A DNA stretch of 64,000 nucleotides from Parvibaculum sp. (GTDB lineage: Bacteria; Pseudomonadota; Alphaproteobacteria; Parvibaculales; Parvibaculaceae), in contig NZ_JAUYUS010000058.1 in assembly GCF_030694575.1 (NCBI RefSeq), positions 1 through 64,000 on the forward strand, given 5' to 3'. The stretch's first letter is position 1, and every line of letters begins with the position of its first letter. The notes beneath the pieces were generated by a model. The model was not told where the DNA came from. It made no database searches and saw only the letters and a program-made list of their open reading frames with translations. The translations under genes and the position numbers were made by a program. This document shows, piece after piece, positions 53,449 to 62,606 of this stretch.

Positions 53449-54243
53449 ATGACGATTGCAAGCCCAACAGAGTTTGACGGCAAGGTTGTGGCAAAATCTC
53501 GCCGCAAGCGCATCGAGCCGCTGAAGGCTCTGCGCGCGATCCGCGCCCTTATCGCTGACAAGGAAGATACCGGTCAGGTCTTCAAGATCATCGATGCCCT
53601 TTCCGGCGGCGCCATCGACAGGCAGTTCCAGCGTTTCATCGCGACGGAAAACGGCCGCCGTATCGTCGCCGAGAAGCGCGATCTCATCGCCGCGCTCAAC
53701 GACCGCGCTTATCTCTCCAGCCTGCCGGAAGGCACGCTGGGCCGGACCTATTATGAATTCATGGCCGGGGAAAACCTCACGGCCGACGGTCTCGTTGCCG
53801 CAAGTCAGGAAGTGCGTGTTCTCGAAGAGCGTCCGGAGGCGCAGCGCATTTTCGGCGAGCGCCTGCGCGATCAGCACGATCTCTGGCACGTGACGACCGG
53901 TTATGGCCGCGACGGCCTCGGCGAACTCGCATTGCTTGCCTTCACTTATGCACAGACCCGCAATCGCGGCATCGGCTTCATCGTTCTGGTGGGTGCCCGC
54001 GTCACGGCGAAACACGTTCCGAACGCAGGTATCTGGCGCGTGGTGCGTGAGGGCTACCGGCATGGCAAGCAGGCGGGATGGCTGCCGGAGACGGACTGGG
54101 AATCGATGCTCGCGAAGCCGCTCTCCGAAGTCCGCTCGCTTCTGAACATTCAGGAACCTGCCGTCTACAGGGCGGTCGAACCGATCACGACAGCTGCCGA
54201 GCAGATTTACCGCGAGAACGGCAAGCTCAAAAAAGCCGCCTGA
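53449..54243 (+). CDS. coq4: COQ4 family ubiquinone-biosynthesis protein
   Basis: A 264-residue protein with the COQ4 metal-binding signature HDLWHVTTGYGRDGLGE (HDxxH-x11-E), residues about 144-160. Yeast Coq4 is needed for ubiquinone synthesis, reported to act on ring C1. The N-terminal ~100 residues are helical. Close TetR control is unusual. coq7 lies at 47.4 kb. Confidence 0.88.
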   Translation: MTIASPTEFDGKVVAKSRRKRIEPLKALRAIRALIADKEDTGQVFKIIDALSGGAIDRQFQRFIATENGRRIVAEKRDLIAALNDRAYLSSLPEGTLGRTYYEFMAGENLTADGLVAASQEVRVLEERPEAQRIFGERLRDQHDLWHVTTGYGRDGLGELALLAFTYAQTRNRGIGFIVLVGARVTAKHVPNAGIWRVVREGYRHGKQAGWLPETDWESMLAKPLSEVRSLLNIQEPAVYRAVEPITTAAEQIYRENGKLKKAA

Positions 54244-54329
54244 GGTCTTCAACTTAACTCTCTCTTTCCGGGCTTTGGCACCGGCGTCATCCCCCGCTAT
54301 GCTGCTTATCAAGCGTTGCAGGCGAGGGA

Positions 54330-54698
54330 ATGGGGCCGGTGCTGACCGTTTACGGGCTGAAGAACTGCGATACCTGCCGCAAGGCCTTGAAGTGGCTTGA
54401 CGAGGAGGGTGTTGCGTATCGTTTCCGCGATGTCCGGGCGGATGGGCTCAAAACCGCCGACATCAGGCGTTTTGCAGCAGCAGCCGGTTGGGAAACGCTC
54501 CTCAACAAAGCCGGTACGACATGGCGCGGCCTGCCGAAAAGTGAAACCGAGAATGCCGGGGAGGCCCAGGCGCTGAAGCTCATGGCGGCGCATCCGGCGC
54601 TCATCAAACGCCCGGTCTTTGAAACGGCGAGCGGCGAGATCGTTGTCGGGTTTCGCGATGCCCAAAAGGCGGTGCTCAAGCAGGCGGGGCGGAAATGA
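54330..54698 (+). CDS. ArsC/Spx family reductase-like protein
   Basis: A 122-residue thioredoxin-fold protein: VYGLKNCDTCRKALKWLDEEG with C13 and C16 as a CxxC pair, and LIKRPVFE near the C-terminus. It resembles YffB/Spx-type proteins rather than a true arsenate reductase. It overlaps the acetyltransferase by 4 bp. Confidence 0.83.
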   Translation: MGPVLTVYGLKNCDTCRKALKWLDEEGVAYRFRDVRADGLKTADIRRFAAAAGWETLLNKAGTTWRGLPKSETENAGEAQALKLMAAHPALIKRPVFETASGEIVVGFRDAQKAVLKQAGRK

Positions 54699-55291
54699 GG
54701 CTGCGCCGGCGGGTTTCGCCAGATCCGACCCTGACGCTGCCGATCGAGACGCCGCGGCTTCTTCTCCGGGACTTCGTCTCGCGGGACCTGGAGGCAGTGC
54801 ATGCCTATTCCTCCACCCCGCAAGCCACTCAATACCTCATCTGGGGGCCGAACACGCTGCTGCAAAGCAAGCAGACAATCCGCGCCTTTCTGGACGACCA
54901 GAAAGAACGGCCGAGGGTCAATTTCGATCTGGCCATCATCCGCAAGGGTACCGCGCGGCGTGGCGATGGGCCGAGGCTCATCGGCGGTGTCGGGCTGAAA
55001 CTCGCCGATTGGGACAACCGGACGGCCGACATCGGCTATGTTCTGCATCCGGATTACTGGGGGCAAGGCTATGCGCTCGAAGCGGCGCAAGGGCTCGCTC
55101 ATGCCGGGTTCCGCGAACTGGGCTTGCAACGCATTGTCGCCACCTGCGATCAGCGGAACAAGGCATCTGCCCGTGTAATGGAAAAGCTGGGCATGCGCCG
55201 CGAGGGTGTTTTCCGCCAAAGCAAATATATCCATGGCGGCTGGCGGGACGAATTTCTCTATGCGATCCTGGCCGAGGAATTCTACGGCTGA
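54695..55291 (+). CDS. GNAT N-acetyltransferase (RimJ/RimL-like)
   Basis: 198 residues with the acetyl-CoA-binding pattern IGYVLHPDYWGQGYALEAAQGLAHAGFRELGLQRIVATCDQRNKASARVMEKLGMRREG, typical of RimJ/RimL-type enzymes that acetylate protein N-termini, antibiotics or small amines. Target unknown. Coupled to the ArsC-like gene; its end overlaps tusA by 10 bp. Confidence 0.88.
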   Translation: MRLRRRVSPDPTLTLPIETPRLLLRDFVSRDLEAVHAYSSTPQATQYLIWGPNTLLQSKQTIRAFLDDQKERPRVNFDLAIIRKGTARRGDGPRLIGGVGLKLADWDNRTADIGYVLHPDYWGQGYALEAAQGLAHAGFRELGLQRIVATCDQRNKASARVMEKLGMRREGVFRQSKYIHGGWRDEFLYAILAEEFYG

Positions 55292-55584
55292 AGATCCCTG
55301 ACGGGCTTTGAAGCGATATCCTCCGGGTCGTCTACCTGCTCGCCGCGCCGGATCAGGAATTCGATCCATGTGCCGCGATCCCGGGTTTCGACGAGCTCGT
55401 GGCCTGCCTCGGCGCAAAAATGCGGCATGTCGATCCGTGCGACGGGGTCGCTTGCGAAAACTCTCAGCAGCGCGCCCGGGTCGAGCCGCAACAGGCGTTT
55501 GCGGGCCCGCAACACCGGCAGCGGGCAGCGCTGCCCGATCACGTCGAGAATGATTTCCCCCTGATCGTCCGCTTTGTCGTCCAT
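55282..55584 (-). CDS. TusA-like sulfurtransferase
   Basis: A 100-residue sulfur carrier: IGQRCPLPVLRARK has the CPxP motif with C20 accepting persulfide. VFASDPVARIDMPHFCAEAGHELVE is the typical second half. It could serve tRNA thiolation or another sulfur route; operon partners are absent. Confidence 0.87.
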   Translation of the reverse strand: MDDKADDQGEIILDVIGQRCPLPVLRARKRLLRLDPGALLRVFASDPVARIDMPHFCAEAGHELVETRDRGTWIEFLIRRGEQVDDPEDIASKPVRDLQP

Positions 55585-55800
55585 TGTCCCGGCTTTGATG
55601 ATTGGAGCCGCTCATGGCCCTTCTTGCAGCGCGGGATAATGGCGCCGTCCTGCGTTGCTGTCACGCCTGCTTCCTATGGAAGGCCGATAACGCCGATTTG
55701 ACGTCACGGAACCCGGCTTTTCTTGACGGTCCTGCCGCCACGAAGGCATAAAAGACGAAAGCGCCCGGCGCGCTATGGAAAAACAGGAGGAACGACGGAT

Positions 55801-57603
55801 ATGGGTCTCGTCAAGCGGATCGGCAACGAAATCACGTTCGCGAGGGCGGCTATCCGCACGCTGAAGAAGCTGACGGCCATCAAGGAAAACCCGACAGGCA
55901 CCTTCTCGGACAAGCTCGAAGAGCTCGCGCGCGACAAGCCGAACAACATTGCGATCTATTTCGAGGACCGCAAGATCACCTACGGCGAATTCAACGCGCA
56001 GGCGAACCGTTATGCGCGCTGGGCCATATCGCAGGGCATCGGCCGGGGCGACGTCGTGGCGCTGATGATGGAGAACCGGCCGGAATATCTCATCGCCTGG
56101 CTCGGCATCGTCAAGGCGGGCGCGACGGCTGCCCTCATCAACACCAATCTCACAAAAGGCCCGCTTGCCCACTGCCTGAACATCTCCAATGCCAATCAGG
56201 TAATCCTCGGTGCGGAACTGGCGGATAATTATTCAAGCGCCGCCGACCAGCTCGAGCGGCCGATGACGGTCTGGGCCGAGGGCGGGCAGGTGCAGGGCGC
56301 GAACGATCTGAACGCGGCCCTTGCCCAGCATGAGGACGGCCCGCTGCCCGCCGATACCCGCAAGGACGTCACGCTCGATGACGATGCCCTCTTCATCTAC
56401 ACGAGCGGTACGACTGGCAACCCGAAGGCGGCGCGTATTCCGCATATCCGGCTTCTGTCGATGATGGGCGCGTTCGCCGCCGGCACGAATGCCACGGAAA
56501 AGGACCGCATGTATCTCGTGCTGCCGCTCTATCACTCCGCGGGCGGCGTCTGTGCTGTCGGCACCGCGCTCACGGTCGGCGGCTCGGTCATTATCCGGCA
56601 AAAATTTTCCGCCACCCATTTCTGGGACGACGCGGTCAAGTACAAGGCGACACTGTTCCAGTATATCGGCGAGCTGTGCCGCTACCTGCTCAATACGCCG
56701 CCGCATCCGAAAGAGCGCAAGCACAAGCTCCGGATGGTGGTCGGCAACGGTCTTCGCCCGGAAATCTGGCCGGCCTTCCAGAAGCGCTTCAAGATTCCGC
56801 ATGTGCTCGAGTTCTACGGCGCGACGGAAGGCAATGTGGCGTTGATGAATTTCGACGGTACGCCGGGTGCCATCGGCCGCATTCCTGGCTGGGCAAAGAA
56901 AAAGTTCAACGTCGAGATCGTGAAATTCGACATCGAGAACGAGAAGCCGGTGCGCGGGCCGGACGGCTTCTGTATCCGTACAGAGCCGGGAGAGGCGGGC
57001 GAGGCACTGGGGCGTATTTCCGACGATCCGGATCAGCCGACGGGCCGCTTCGACGGCTATGCAAAAAAGGAAGAAACCGAAAAGAAAATCCTGCGGGACG
57101 TGTTTGAAAAAGGAGATGCCTGGTTTCGCTCCGGCGATCTCCTCCGTCAGGACAAGCTCGGTTATTTCTATTTCGTCGACCGGATCGGCGACACTTTCCG
57201 CTGGAAGGGTGAGAACGTTGCGACCTCGGAGGTGGCGGAAGCAATTTCCGTTTTTCCGGGGGTCAAGGAAGCGAACGTCTATGGCGTGCATGTACCGGGC
57301 GCGGACGGCCGTGCCGGCATGGCTTCCATCGTCGCGGAGAACGGCTCTCTCGATCTCGACAGGTTCCGCGAGCAGATGCTGAAGGAACTGCCGGATTATG
57401 CCGTGCCGGTCTTTCTGCGGCTGCAGCCCGAAATGGAAGTTACGGGCACCTTCAAACACCGCAAGGTGGAACTGGTGAAAGAGGGTTTCGATCCGTCCAC
57501 CATTGCCGAGCCGATCTATTTCAATTGTCCGACGGAGAAGAGATACGTGCCCGTCGATCAAACGCTCTACGGCCGGATTTGCGCGGGCAACTTCAAGCTC
57601 TAG
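55801..57603 (+). CDS. Long-chain acyl-CoA synthetase (FadD6/FATP type)
   Basis: A 600-residue ATP-dependent acyl-CoA ligase. FIYTSGTTGNPKAARIPH is the P-loop, LEFYGATEGNVAL the adenylate motif, and YFYFVDRIGDTFRWKGENVATSEVAEA the hinge. Close to the very-long-chain/FATP group. ATG 55801 is preceded by GGAGGAACGA. Activates fatty or other acids for beta-oxidation or lipid synthesis. Terminator follows. Confidence 0.9.
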   Translation: MGLVKRIGNEITFARAAIRTLKKLTAIKENPTGTFSDKLEELARDKPNNIAIYFEDRKITYGEFNAQANRYARWAISQGIGRGDVVALMMENRPEYLIAWLGIVKAGATAALINTNLTKGPLAHCLNISNANQVILGAELADNYSSAADQLERPMTVWAEGGQVQGANDLNAALAQHEDGPLPADTRKDVTLDDDALFIYTSGTTGNPKAARIPHIRLLSMMGAFAAGTNATEKDRMYLVLPLYHSAGGVCAVGTALTVGGSVIIRQKFSATHFWDDAVKYKATLFQYIGELCRYLLNTPPHPKERKHKLRMVVGNGLRPEIWPAFQKRFKIPHVLEFYGATEGNVALMNFDGTPGAIGRIPGWAKKKFNVEIVKFDIENEKPVRGPDGFCIRTEPGEAGEALGRISDDPDQPTGRFDGYAKKEETEKKILRDVFEKGDAWFRSGDLLRQDKLGYFYFVDRIGDTFRWKGENVATSEVAEAISVFPGVKEANVYGVHVPGADGRAGMASIVAENGSLDLDRFREQMLKELPDYAVPVFLRLQPEMEVTGTFKHRKVELVKEGFDPSTIAEPIYFNCPTEKRYVPVDQTLYGRICAGNFKL

Positions 57604-57626
57604 CTATATTCGGTCCCGACAAAAAA

Positions 57627-57653
57627 GGGCGGCTCTTGCGAGCCGCCCGTTTC
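57627..57653. terminator. Bidirectional terminator between the acyl-CoA synthetase and LLM genes
   Basis: Stem GGGCGGCTC / GAGCCGCCC (57627-57635 and 57640-57648) with TTGC loop, flanked by a run of A on the left and GTTTCATTT on the right, so it works for both convergent genes. Confidence 0.8.
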
Positions 57654-57669
57654 ATTTCGAGTTTAGTGA

Positions 57670-58887
57670 TTACTGAGCGGCGTCGGGCTTCTTGCCGAGG
57701 CCCATCGCTTCGAGGATTTCCGGGCGGATATTTTCCGTGCCCTTCTTCTCGATATGCTGCGCGACGCGCGTGCCCACCGCCATCATGGCCTGGCCCATGA
57801 ATGTCGGACGGTTGGTACTCGCCCATTCGAGCGAAGCCTCGCGGTTCACGTTCAGCTCCTGGAACTTCGGGAAAACGTAGCGCGCCATCAGTTCGTAGGA
57901 GCGTTTCGTCTGTTCGAAGTCGGCCCAGTTATGCGCCATCTGCAGGAAGGCGCCGAAGCCGCCCGACTGGCTTTGCAGACGTTCGATCTGTGCGATCGCG
58001 TCGTCCGGCGTGCCGACCACGGCCATGCCGGATGCGATCAGTGCATCGACGGGATCGGAGCCGTCGGACGGTGCAAGCGGCAGCGCCGCTACTTCGCGGA
58101 AATAATAGAGCCATTTTTCGAGGCCGAAGCGCACGTTCTCGCGCGCCTTTTCGCGCGTCTCGGCGATGTGTACCGGGCCGACAAGGCGCCACTGGTCGCG
58201 GTCGACCGCCTTGCCGCAGTCCTTCGCATTGTCTTCCGCTATCGCCCAGTTTGTGGAGAGCGCGTTGAAGCCGCCGGCGGAGGTGGCGCCGATCGACAGA
58301 AGACCGAGGCCATGCCGTCCGGCCGCCGTCGCACCTGTCGGCGAGACCTGGCTTGCGACGGAGATTTCCACGCTGGGCCGCGAGTAGGGTGTCATCTGCA
58401 GACGCGCTTCGTTCAATTCGAACCAGCTCGTCTTCGCTGTCACGGTTTCGCCGCGCAGCAATGGCACCAGTACATCGAGAGCCTCGTCCATCATGTCGCG
58501 CTGCTTGGCGACTTCGATGCCCATCATGAAGGCATCGGAGGGCAACGCGCCGGGACCCACGCCGAACATCACGCGGCCGCGCGTTATGTGGTCGAGCTGA
58601 TTGATGCGGTCGGCCAGCATCAGCGGGTGGTGATAGGGGAGCGACGAGACGCCGGTGCCGAGGCGGATATGTTTCGTGCGTTCGGCGGCGGTCGCGATGA
58701 AGACTTCGGGGCTGGCGATCAGCTCGTACCCGGCCGAGTGATGCTCGCCGATCCAGGCTTCGTCGTAGCCGAGTTTGTCCATCCACTGGACGAGTTCAAG
58801 GTCGCGCTCGATGGCGAGGGTCGGGTTCTCGCTCAGCGGGTGGAAGGGCGCGATAAAGGCGCCGAAGCGCATTTTTTTGCCGGCCAT
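57670..58887 (-). CDS. Luciferase-like (LLM) flavin-dependent oxidoreductase
   Basis: A 405-residue TIM-barrel FMN monooxygenase. MRFGAFIAPFHPLSENPTLAIERDLELVQWMDKLGYDEAWIGEHHSAG and RLGTGVSSLPYHHPLMLADRINQLDHITRGR are the classic LLM segments. Possible roles are alkane or alkanesulfonate oxidation or similar. ATG 58887 follows GGAAAGG and removes an unlikely extension. Upstream lie a TetR gene and the SDR. Confidence 0.9.
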   Translation of the reverse strand: MAGKKMRFGAFIAPFHPLSENPTLAIERDLELVQWMDKLGYDEAWIGEHHSAGYELIASPEVFIATAAERTKHIRLGTGVSSLPYHHPLMLADRINQLDHITRGRVMFGVGPGALPSDAFMMGIEVAKQRDMMDEALDVLVPLLRGETVTAKTSWFELNEARLQMTPYSRPSVEISVASQVSPTGATAAGRHGLGLLSIGATSAGGFNALSTNWAIAEDNAKDCGKAVDRDQWRLVGPVHIAETREKARENVRFGLEKWLYYFREVAALPLAPSDGSDPVDALIASGMAVVGTPDDAIAQIERLQSQSGGFGAFLQMAHNWADFEQTKRSYELMARYVFPKFQELNVNREASLEWASTNRPTFMGQAMMAVGTRVAQHIEKKGTENIRPEILEAMGLGKKPDAAQ

Positions 58888-58967
58888 TTCTGTTGATCCT
58901 TTCCTGACGTTTCCTGTTGCGAATTCTTGTTGCCGGATCGTAGCCAGGGGCTCGTTTCCGGGCGACT

Positions 58968-59615
58968 CTATTTCCGGCTTCCGTCTTTCACCTTCAGCCC
59001 GTTGAGGGCGATGTCGAGAAATTCGCTGTTGAAAGCCGATGTGTCTGTGTCCGGGTGCTCTTGCCACCAGGCCGTGATCGCGCTCCACGTCGCGACGATG
59101 GCGGCGGCGCCGACTTCCGGGGTGAAACTGGGGCGGAATTCGCCCCTTTCCTGGCCGCGCCGGAGGATCGAAGCGACGAGGTCGATGACGCTCTTGTTGA
59201 GATCGGTCGCGACGAGGTGTTTCGCGGGCTGGTCCATGAACTCGCTCAGCATCTTGCGCATGACCGTCGCATTGTCGCGCCAGGCTTCCTCGAACACCGA
59301 AGCGAGGAAAACCAGTTGCTCTTCCGCCGTGCCGTCATGCTCGCCAAGGCGCTCGGCCATGGACTGCGTGATTTCCTCGTTGAAGGAGGTGATGAGCGCC
59401 GCCTTGCCTGCGAAGTGCAGGAAGAAGGTCGCCTTGGCCACGCCGGCACCGGCACAGATGTCCTCTATCGTTACCTTGTCGTAGTCGTCTTCGGCGAACA
59501 GGCGCATTGCCGTCCGGTAGATTTCCTGACGGGTGCGCTCTTTCTTGCCGGCGCGGCGAGGGGGCACGGTGTCGGGCGCCGTGTCCTTCGAGGCGGTCTT
59601 CAGCAGCTTCGTCAT
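58968..59615 (-). CDS. TetR-family regulator divergent from SDR
   Basis: A 215-residue regulator with HTH AMRLFAEDDYDKVTIEDICAGAGVAKATFFLHFAGKAALI. It is divergent from the SDR and upstream of the LLM gene, so it may control both. An imperfect palindrome lies in the intergenic space. Ligand unknown. Confidence 0.88.
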   Translation of the reverse strand: MTKLLKTASKDTAPDTVPPRRAGKKERTRQEIYRTAMRLFAEDDYDKVTIEDICAGAGVAKATFFLHFAGKAALITSFNEEITQSMAERLGEHDGTAEEQLVFLASVFEEAWRDNATVMRKMLSEFMDQPAKHLVATDLNKSVIDLVASILRRGQERGEFRPSFTPEVGAAAIVATWSAITAWWQEHPDTDTSAFNSEFLDIALNGLKVKDGSRK

Positions 59616-59638
59616 CCACCCATCCTTTTATTCCCGAC

Positions 59639-59662
59639 AAAAATAGACCGGGGTACATTTTT
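59639..59662. promoter_or_regulatory. Imperfect palindrome between TetR and SDR genes
   Basis: A 24-bp imperfect palindrome: AAAAAT-N2-ACC-N2-GGT-N2-ATTTTT. Central GG and three inner pairs do not match. Located 24 bp upstream of the TetR start; candidate operator. Confidence 0.45.
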
Positions 59663-59785
59663 CTACAAGGGCACTTTTTTATCGTTTCCCCCGCCGAGGG
59701 GTGGGGCGTTGCGGCGCTAGGGCCGATACCCTAAGACTCAAGCCAAATAATCGCCAAAACAATCAAAAGCATCAGGGAGAAAATC

Positions 59786-60595
59786 ATGGGTCGGGTGAGC
59801 GGCAAAGTGGCACTGATAACGGGCGCGGCAAGCGGCATCGGCCGGGGCGCGGCTATCGCGCTTGCGGCGGAAGGCGCCAAGGTTGTGGTCACGGATGTGG
59901 ACGAGGCCGGCCTCAAGGAGACGGCGGACCTCATCCGCAAGGCGGGCGGCACAGCTTCCACCCACAAGCAGGATGTGACGAACGAAGGGCGCTGGCAGGA
60001 AATCGTCGCGGCGATCAAATCCGAATTCGGCGCGCTCCACATCCTCGTCAACAATGCCGGCATCGCCATCGGCGCCTCGGTCTTCGAGATGTCCCATGCG
60101 GATTGGTCGCGCCAGCAGGCGATTAACGTGGACGGCGTCTTCTTCGGCGTGAAGCACGGCATCCCCCTCATCGCGGCGTCGGGCGGCGGCTCGGTCGTCA
60201 ATATTTCGTCGGTTGCCGGCCTGCAAGGCGCGCCGGGTCTCGCGGGCTATTGCGCGACCAAGGGGGCGGTTCGCCTGTTCACCAAGGCCGTCGCACTCGA
60301 ATGCGCGCAGGCTCAGATGAACGTGCGGGTCAACTCGGTGCATCCGGGCATCATCGACACGGCGATCTGGCAGAAGATGACGCCGGGCGGTACGGCTTCG
60401 GTTGCCTCCAGCGTTCTTCCCATTGCCGACGGTGCGAATGCCATCGATCCCAATGCAATCGCCGTGGCGACGCCGCTCGGCTATGCGGGCCTGCCTTCCG
60501 ACATCGCGGCGGGCATCGTGTTCCTCGCGTCCGACGAGTCGCGCTACATGACCGGCACCGAACTCGTTATCGATGGCGGCATGACGGCGCGCTGA
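59786..60595 (+). CDS. Short-chain dehydrogenase/reductase
   Basis: A 269-residue SDR: KVALITGAASGIGRGAAIALA (NAD(P) site), VTDVDEAG (Asp favours NAD), LVNNAGIAIGA, active-site Ser in NISSVAGLQG and YCATKGAV (Tyr-x3-Lys). Substrate unknown. It opens 170 bp from the TetR start. Confidence 0.92.
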   Translation: MGRVSGKVALITGAASGIGRGAAIALAAEGAKVVVTDVDEAGLKETADLIRKAGGTASTHKQDVTNEGRWQEIVAAIKSEFGALHILVNNAGIAIGASVFEMSHADWSRQQAINVDGVFFGVKHGIPLIAASGGGSVVNISSVAGLQGAPGLAGYCATKGAVRLFTKAVALECAQAQMNVRVNSVHPGIIDTAIWQKMTPGGTASVASSVLPIADGANAIDPNAIAVATPLGYAGLPSDIAAGIVFLASDESRYMTGTELVIDGGMTAR

Positions 60596-60597
60596 CG

Positions 60598-61665
60598 CTA
60601 CTGCGTCTGCACGATCTCGTTGGTGATGCGCCAGTATCCGTCGAGCCATTGGACGATTTCGCGGGCGCAGGGATGATCTACGGCGGCGTAGCGGGTTCGC
60701 AGCGCCGCCGTTTCCTTTTCCGTCAGGACATCCAGTCCCTTGTCCTGAAAGAGGACCAGATCTTCTTCGATCATGGAAGCGAGAGGCGCGCCGGCAACCG
60801 CCGTAGCTGCCGCGCGAAATGCCGTCACGGCGTCGTAGCTCATCCCTTCGCGATAAAGCGCGGCAAGCGTCAGCATCGGAATACGGCTCAGCATCGGTTG
60901 CGATGCCGGGTTCACGCCATGCGCCGCGATATGCGCGCCGATATCCGCTTCCCGGCCGGTGAAGCCGCGCAAATGCAGGAAGGGGGACATGCGCTGGCCA
61001 TCATTCACCGGATAATTGTCCCAGATGAAAGGCTTGCGCCGCAGCGTTTCCGTCACACGCTCAAGATGCGCTGTCGTCATCTCCTTCGAGCAGACGCGCG
61101 GTCCCGTCCAGAAGACCTCGATAGCTGGATCGAGTGTCGCTCCGAGTGTTTCCAGGTAATTTTCCGGGCGGGCGCCGAACACGCGGTCGAGCACAGGGTC
61201 ATCCGAGTAATAGCTTGGGCAAACGATCAGGCGATCCGCCTTGGTGCAGGAAGCCACGCAATTCACGATCTCGATCTGCTTTTCGGCGAGTTCGGGCAGG
61301 TCTCCGCGCATGTCGTCGAACAGGATGGCCAGATCGTTGATGCCGATGGCATCGAGGGTTTCGAGCTTTCGCATCAGCGTCTCGCGCGCCGCCGTGTCGA
61401 AATTCAGGTAAAGTTCGTAAGGACTGAGGCCGATGCCGAAGCGCACGCCGTGCGCACGGCAGTGCCCGGCGAAGGCGGCAAGCCGTTCCGCCTCGTCCGC
61501 GGGATGCGGCTCCGTCCAGCGACGGCGGAGGAACGTGTCCGCCTTCGGGGCATATAGATAAAAGCCGTAGCCATGCGGCGCGACCGCGGCGACATGCGCC
61601 GCTTTTGCTTCCCAGTCCCACGGCAGTCCGTAGAAACCTTCGATGGTGCCAAGTTCCAGCGTCAT
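60598..61665 (-). CDS. GH84 beta-N-acetylglucosaminidase (O-GlcNAcase-like)
   Basis: A 355-residue GH84 catalytic domain: TIEGFYGLPWDW, YLYAPKAD (K41), catalytic D117-D118 in ILFDDM, PSYYSDDP, FWTGPRVCS and FIWDNYPVND. These match the active-site loops of human O-GlcNAc hydrolase and bacterial homologues. No signal peptide is seen, so the protein may be cytoplasmic. It starts 1 bp after the preceding GST stop, so it is in a GST-GST-GH84 operon. It ends 2 bp from the convergent SDR. Confidence 0.9.
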   Translation of the reverse strand: MTLELGTIEGFYGLPWDWEAKAAHVAAVAPHGYGFYLYAPKADTFLRRRWTEPHPADEAERLAAFAGHCRAHGVRFGIGLSPYELYLNFDTAARETLMRKLETLDAIGINDLAILFDDMRGDLPELAEKQIEIVNCVASCTKADRLIVCPSYYSDDPVLDRVFGARPENYLETLGATLDPAIEVFWTGPRVCSKEMTTAHLERVTETLRRKPFIWDNYPVNDGQRMSPFLHLRGFTGREADIGAHIAAHGVNPASQPMLSRIPMLTLAALYREGMSYDAVTAFRAAATAVAGAPLASMIEEDLVLFQDKGLDVLTEKETAALRTRYAAVDHPCAREIVQWLDGYWRITNEIVQTQ

Positions 61666-61666
61666 G

Positions 61667-62599
61667 TCAGGCTCGCATCGCAAGGAAGCCCGCGCGCGGG
61701 AAATGCACCACGACATCGCCGACGCGCGGATCGTTCCGCTTCAGCGCGATATGCTGCGCGGAGGATGAAACCAGTTCGCCCGAGATCGGATCGCGGCCGT
61801 AATCGTCTGCCATCACGGTCACACGGTCGCCGGGCTTCAGCCCGTTCGGTTCGCCGGGATCGGCCTTAACGGCCTCCGTCGAGGTTGCCGCCTTTGCTAT
61901 GTCCAGTGCTACCTCGCGCGGGATGTCCTGGCGGTTGCCGTGACCGATTGCGGCCACGCGCCGTTCCCACGCCGCGAGGCGGGGCATTGCGTCCGCGCTC
62001 TTCGCGCCCGCCGGAAAAATCCAGCGGATGAAGGCGAGATTGTAGTAGGCGTTCGCATCCACGATGCCGGGTTTGTCGCCCATCAGGAAATCGCGGCCGT
62101 CGCCGAGCTGCTCGTCGACCCAGCCGAGATGCGCGCGCAACTGCTCGGCCATCATCGGCGCGCCGGCCACCATCGCATCCGTATCGAAGGGGCGTCCCAT
62201 CAGTTTCGTGCGGTCCGCCTTGAACTCCTCACCCATCGCATCGGGTGCGCCGCCGAAAATGACGGCCACGGCCGCCATGAAAAACGTGCGATCGGTCCAC
62301 AGCCCGACGCCCCAGCCGAGCCCGCGGTCACCGCCGACGAAAATCGAGGGTTCCGGAAATCGCCGCTCCAGTTCGCGGATGATGATCTGCGTGTCGCAGT
62401 AAATATCGGCGCCGATCTGCATCACCGGAATTTTCCGGTAACCGCCGGTCAGCGCGACCAGCTCCGGCTTCGGCATGATGACCGGCTCCTCGCAGGCGAA
62501 CCAGTCGAGGCCCTTGATACCGAGCACGACGCGTACTTTCTCGGAAAAGGGCGAGATGTCGTATTGATGCAGGATGATCGATTGCGCGTTGACGGACAT
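61667..62599 (-). CDS. Glutathione S-transferase family protein 1
   Basis: 310 residues, longer than usual (200-250). The N-terminal thioredoxin fold runs IILHQYDISPFSEKVRVVLGIKGLDW with a Ser in the site usually holding Cys/Ser, and YCDTQIIIRELERRF. The C-terminal helical domain follows (about 90-240) and an extra C-terminal tail of ~60 residues with beta-like segments is seen. Role unknown. Coupled with the second GST upstream, 7 bp apart. Confidence 0.86.
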   Translation of the reverse strand: MSVNAQSIILHQYDISPFSEKVRVVLGIKGLDWFACEEPVIMPKPELVALTGGYRKIPVMQIGADIYCDTQIIIRELERRFPEPSIFVGGDRGLGWGVGLWTDRTFFMAAVAVIFGGAPDAMGEEFKADRTKLMGRPFDTDAMVAGAPMMAEQLRAHLGWVDEQLGDGRDFLMGDKPGIVDANAYYNLAFIRWIFPAGAKSADAMPRLAAWERRVAAIGHGNRQDIPREVALDIAKAATSTEAVKADPGEPNGLKPGDRVTVMADDYGRDPISGELVSSSAQHIALKRNDPRVGDVVVHFPRAGFLAMRA

Positions 62600-62606
62600 G
62601 GCTTTC

